Origin: Leptoclinus maculatus
Lineage: Eukaryota > Chordata > Actinopteri > Perciformes > Stichaeidae
Assembly (NCBI GenBank): GCA_032191485.1
Contig: JAVDOI010000019.1
Location: 4,943,282 to 5,007,281, forward strand
Direction: 5' to 3'
Length of the DNA: 64,000 bases
Below, in pieces: positions 59,486-64,000 of this stretch (positions within the stretch are counted from its first letter, which is position 1; each line of letters begins with the position of its first letter). Made by a program: the position numbers and the translations under genes. The notes under the pieces are model-generated. The model was given only the letters and a program-made list of their open reading frames with translations, was not told the origin of the DNA and did not search any database.

Positions 59486-60600
59486 ATATATATAGATATA
59501 TGAATGTTATTTATTTCTGCCACCAGGTTTCCAAATTGAGTTGGTAAGAACTTCACCTTTATGCCACCTGTGTGCTCGATACATGCATCTAACATGTTCT
59601 CCTGTTGGTTTGTGCATTCTGTATAAGTATATAATTAATCATTAATGAACTACAAATACTGTGTCGACGCCCACAGCTGCATACTACTTGTCAGTTGAAG
59701 TATTACTACACATATATATGCATGAATAGCAGGATTATCACACATGTTGTATCATGTTTTGGTGAGCAAACTAACAGGCTTGGATGCATTTGTTAATTGT
59801 TCCAAATTTTGCGGTATTTTTAGTTAACATTTACATAACTTTTCTCGTGCTACTGAACACAATATTCATATTTTCTCTACCACGTGTATTAAGGAGAACA
59901 ACTCTAGAACTAGAGTGTCTTATTTTCATAGAAGCTCAGAACCCGACAGGTTACACAATTACATGTTTTCACAAAAACACAAATGTATGAGTCATACAAA
60001 TAAAAACGTTGGAAGCAGAACTTCGTGTTAATTGTTTTCTAGCCTGTTAAAAATGTTGCAAACTCCAGATTTATCTTGTGACCCATTAGAGGTGTCTTGG
60101 TGCAACGTATTATTATTAATATTAGTTGTAGTATAAGTAGTATTTTTATTGTGGCTAAATCTGACACACACCTGTAGAAAAGGTGTTTCGTACTGTTTTT
60201 TTTACTGTCTAATATTTCTTGATTTTCCAATCATATATTTTGGGAATAATTATTTGTATCTTATTTGGACATGGTATTAATTCATTATTCTCATCATCGC
60301 TTAAGTTTCAGTTTCAGGGTTACTTTCCCTTTCTCTGAAAACACGTGATCACTCTAAGATCTTCCCAGTATTGGCTGTCCTCCCCCCGGAAACTGTATTA
60401 TTTTGCTTTTAAACATATACATAATACTTTTGATGTAGTTCGACACCCTTAGATTATATGGAAAAAAATAAACACATGTGTATTCTTGATCTTGTGCTTG
60501 TACCACTTAATCTACGTGAAAACAATACGATGTATAAATGTTATTATGGGTAAGCTTGCTAACTGACGGAACAGCCGTTTTACATCGTTCTGATTGGTTG
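58100..60600. other. AT-rich segment with weak transcript-like signals
   Basis: No protein gene is supported. A possible leader exon ends atggccacacaaattcagag|gtaagc at 58973, a 17-nt candidate exon lies at about 59527-59543 (ccaccag|gtttccaaattgag...|gtaagaa), and an AATAAA sits at about 59999. Together they could mark a short non-coding transcript, but each alone is weak. A TA repeat lies at 59443-59483. Confidence 0.3.
59443..59483. repeat. (TA)n microsatellite
   Basis: About 18 TA units with related ATATATAGATAT flanks. Confidence 0.95.
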
Positions 60601-60615
60601 TCACCAGCAAAGGGA

Positions 60616-61225
60616 TTACCTCTGAGGTGTAGTACAGTAAAGAGTACAATAGTTACCTCTGAGGTGTAGTACAGTAAAGAGTACAATAGTTACCTCTGAG
60701 GTGTAGTACAGTAAGGAGTACAATAGTTACCTCTGAGGTGTAGTACAGTATGAAGTACAATAGTTACCTCTGAGGTGTAGTACAGTAAGGAGTACAATAG
60801 TTACCTCTGAGATGTAGTACAGTAAAGAGTACAAGAGTTACCTCTGAGATGTAATACAGTATAAAGTACAATAGTTACCTCTGAGATGTAGTACAGTATA
60901 AAGTACAATAGTTACCTCTGAGGTGTAGTACAGTATAAAGTACAATAGTTACCTCTGAGGTGTAGTACAGTAAAGAGTACAATAGTTACCTCTGAGGTGT
61001 AGTACAGTAAAGAGTACAATAGTTACCTCTGAGATGTAGTACAGTATAAAGTACAATAGTTACCTCTGAGATGTAGTACAGTATAAAGTACAATAGTTAC
61101 CTCTGAGGTGTAGTACAGTATAAAGTACAATAGTTACCTCTGAGGTGTAGTACAGTATAAAGTACAATAGTTACCTCTGAGGTGTAGTACAGTATAAAGT
61201 ACAATAGTTACCTCTGAGGTGTATA
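60616..61225. repeat. 37-bp minisatellite, about 16 copies
   Basis: The unit starts ttacctctgaggtgtagtac and continues with agta(a/t)a(g/a)agtacaatag, 37 bp in total, in tandem. Units fall into two main sequence types (agtaaagagt and agtataaagt) in an alternating block pattern, with a further g/a variant at gaggtg/gagatg. The length and identity of the copies suggest a variable-number locus. No open frame runs through it. Confidence 0.97.
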
Positions 61226-64000
61226 TTAATGATGTTAAAACACGGTGGATTTCTAACATACGAGTCAAGAAATAAAACGCACATTATTGGATATAAAAAC
61301 GATATGGGCATCAAGTTGTTACTGTTACTGAAAAGGTTTAAGTTGAGCTTAATATGATTAGAGCAGTTGTTTTATTATTTGACATTTTACACAAGTGTCA
61401 CTCAGTGTACCAAATGTTTAGTGTCCACGTCCAGCAACTGCTGTTGACTGTACCAGTTTATTTTGTATAAGCACACCAACGGCACCAAGACAAACTCCTG
61501 TAGATGTATAGCAGCAGGTGAATAATGTGATGAAGTAATGATTTGTAGGAAACCACCAGTCACTCCCCCATAAGAGACCTCCTAAATAAGCAAGGACTGG
61601 AAAAAAGATGTCAAAATACAGTGCTGGATGGGCACCGGCCTCATTTTATTCCAGCCCATGTATAAAACACAATGTGGGAATAGGTTTGACTGATCTATCC
61701 CATCTAATATGCGACTTTCTCTCCCTTTTTTTTTTTTTGCTCATAAGTTGCAAATGGCTTCATTAAAACAAAAGCACGACCATAGGGAGCACATAAAACA
61801 TGCTGCTGCTACCTAATATGGTATTTATGACCAGGGCTAAATGTAGAGTGAATTAAACTTTAAAGGATTGCAGTCAGGTAGACTCGCCGACGTTTGTGGA
61901 GGAATGTCCATTAACAAGATGAAAGAAGAGGGTGTGTGTGTGGATACGTGCATGTGTGTGCATGTGTGTGGTGGAGTGTTATTCCCCCATGGCCGCCGGT
62001 AGAACGTCAGCTACTCAGCGAGACGGCTGGCTGGACCTAGACACCTTACACCGCACGTGAAATGAAAAATCGACTGACGGTTTCGCCCAGGAGCCCCAGC
62101 CTCCTGTATTTACAGAAATAATTAAAACGTAATATCATCAAAAGTGACTTCTCCCACCTCCCTCCACCCCCTTCTTCACTGACTCTCCTTGTTCCCATTG
62201 CCTTGCTCTCTGTGAAAGAAGTTTCATCTGCTGGAGAAAATAAACCAATTAACAGCTGATGTAGTCGAGATGCAGCAAACGGAGGTTTATGCCGACCGAG
62301 GCGTGATGCAGAATGCTTATTAGAGAACAGGTTTGGGTCTAAATAATCACTAGACACGCTTGGAACCAATTCTACATTCATCAGCTCCTGGATTTCCCAG
62401 TGGGGAAGCACACACAGGAGCAGAGGCCTTGTCAGCTGCTCTGGATGCCTCAATCTCAACCTTGCCGACCTGCTTTTGGTGACACACAAACAAGCTGGAA
62501 ACAAGCGACAATAAAGAGTGAAAGTCCGTATGTCTAGGTTCTTTGGGAGAAGCAACATGTTTTCGATGACGTGTCGTTTGCACGGACTCAAAACACTGAT
62601 ACACTGAGCATTATGGTAGAAGTCAAGCAAGCATCAACCAGCTGCAGGCTGGGCTGCTGATTTTCTAACTTTAGTGGCTCTGATGCATGAATGTAATATA
62701 TGTTGTTCAGCAAATCTCCTACTTACAGCAAGTCTGTGCTACTGCAGCACTTAAGAGTAACAGATGGAGTTTTTAAAGTCAACAGTTCTCAAGCTGCGGA
62801 GGTTATTCACACTACATTTTTGATAAAATGAAAAATGCAAAAATAAAAGAAACTTTCTAATGAGCAGATCAGAAAACACGTCTTTTTTCTGATCTTAAAT
62901 ATCTTTTAAATGAACGCAGTAGTTTCACTCCTGTAAGATTCGCTTAAAACGCCTATCCAAGGCATACTCAAAGTAAATTGAAAGCTGTTCTTGAACCATT
63001 TGGACTACATGCATGGTGTTGGTCTCTTTTGAAAGGTAACACTCTGAAGTTTCTTCCCCAACAATCAAGAATCACTGTAAGTGCTACTGGCATTGAGTAA
63101 TAGATGTTTGAACACACTGAAGTAGAAGGTTTTTATTTCCGCCTGAATATTTTTTTGCAAACAGATGCCTGCAGATGACTATAGCTGTGACTGATTAGCT
63201 GGAAAACACAATGGGACCACAGCATGAAGCCTTACCTAGTCCAGGTTCAAATTTGATAACAATACCACAAAAAATGAATATTTTACACATGGTTTACAAA
63301 GAGTATGTCTGGGAACTGACATTTGGGTTTGGTTACATACCTAGGCCGTGTAAATAAGTATATTCATAATTCAAACTAAAGTTTATTTATGTCTAACTGG
63401 TTATCTGTAAGTTATTTCAACATTATTCACTTTCACAAAGTCTCTATCACCAGACTTGACTTAGTGCACGGACACAAGGGCCTGACTTGTGTCCGTGCAA
63501 AATGTGACTTCCACAAGCTGTCTGTAAATCCATCCCCTAAATCTGCATATCATTGTTTTTGTAATTTCATTGGCTATACGAAGCGTGAGTCACCAGAACG
63601 ATCGGTTGCAATTGGCTCGAGCTTTGCCCACCCATCTTTACAAGAGTGGCGGGCACTATCGTTCAACCCAGACTCAGGTTGGCTATTGTAGGCTCTGGAG
63701 AGGATATGGAAGCTCCTATTGGGTCAAATTAGGTGTCAATCAAAAGCTCAGAGTGCAGCCGCCATGTTGAGATCCAGACAGCATCTCTGTTTACATGCAA
63801 ACTGAAGTTATGTTAGAAAATAGATTGCTAGTTAGCATAGCTGCCGGCTAATTTGAAATGATGCAACAGCAGTCCGTGGGTGTTTATGGACGTAATAATG
63901 TGTTTTGGACTAAATATTTTACTGGATTGGATCGTGTGGACCTTTAGCAATCTAACAAGACCGTTTTTGTCGGACTTTTATGGATGGGGGAAATGATATG
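61226..64000. other. Non-coding right end of the window
   Basis: No supported gene. A long minus-strand open frame (62046-62630) lacks any recognisable protein content. About 63490-63830 contains sequence (gcagccgccatgttgagatc; tgtttacatgcaaac) resembling an old interspersed repeat. GT-type simple repeat lies at about 61932-61968. Confidence 0.5.

Noticed and set aside
62046..62630. 194-codon minus-strand open frame
   Set aside because: It is the second longest frame in the window, but the peptide has no domain, signal peptide or homopolymer-free coding character that I recognise, and there is no promoter or splice context. It is best treated as chance.
1..64000. CRISPR arrays or bacterial-type operons
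   Set aside because: The tandem repeats lack unique spacers. All gene evidence is eukaryotic with spliceosomal introns.

Overview
This is a 64 kb window of vertebrate nuclear DNA, most likely from a spiny-rayed teleost fish. The genes have GT-AG introns and AATAAA poly(A) signals. A let-7i hairpin lies convergent to the 3' end of a PPM1H-type phosphatase gene, as it does near the human orthologues. The repeats (hAT, Tc1/mariner, BEL/Pao, a tyrosine-recombinase retroelement and a TIR MITE family) are typical of fish. Most of the window is non-coding, and only two protein-coding genes can be read with confidence.

Left part (1-13.6 kb): the last four coding exons (2320-5666, + strand) and long 3'UTR of PPM1H. 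The UTR carries a MITE and a 57-bp deletion derivative of it. The let-7i precursor is at about 10556-10650 on the minus strand, with both mature arms readable. Minus-strand transcript signals follow: a possible terminal exon at 11840-12106 and a poly(A) signal at 12411. A 200-base assembly gap is at 13626-13825, next to a 27-nt G run.

Middle (13.8-45.9 kb): no credible host coding exon. The main object is a 5.5-kb degenerate retroelement (19266-24746) with an A1 - body - B1 - A2 - B2 arrangement of split direct repeats and frameshifted remains of a tyrosine recombinase. This is the hallmark of Ngaro-type (DIRS-order) elements. A Tc1/mariner transposase relic (about 41.44-41.76 kb), a BEL/Pao fragment and a LINE endonuclease fragment (45.16-45.86 kb) also lie here. 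The remainder may hold regulatory DNA, but nothing in the sequence alone proves it.

Right part (46.3-58.1 kb): a complete 17-coding-exon gene for a predicted 808-residue secreted protein. It has a signal peptide, a novel-looking N-terminal region, VWD and C8 modules, a short Cys-rich module, a ZP domain and a basic KRKRR site, but no C-terminal anchor. A TATA box, a 5' non-coding exon, a 3'UTR intron and a poly(A) signal can all be placed. Two hAT elements with perfect 8-bp target-site duplications sit in its introns. The last 6 kb holds a 37-bp minisatellite (60616-61225) and otherwise unassigned DNA.
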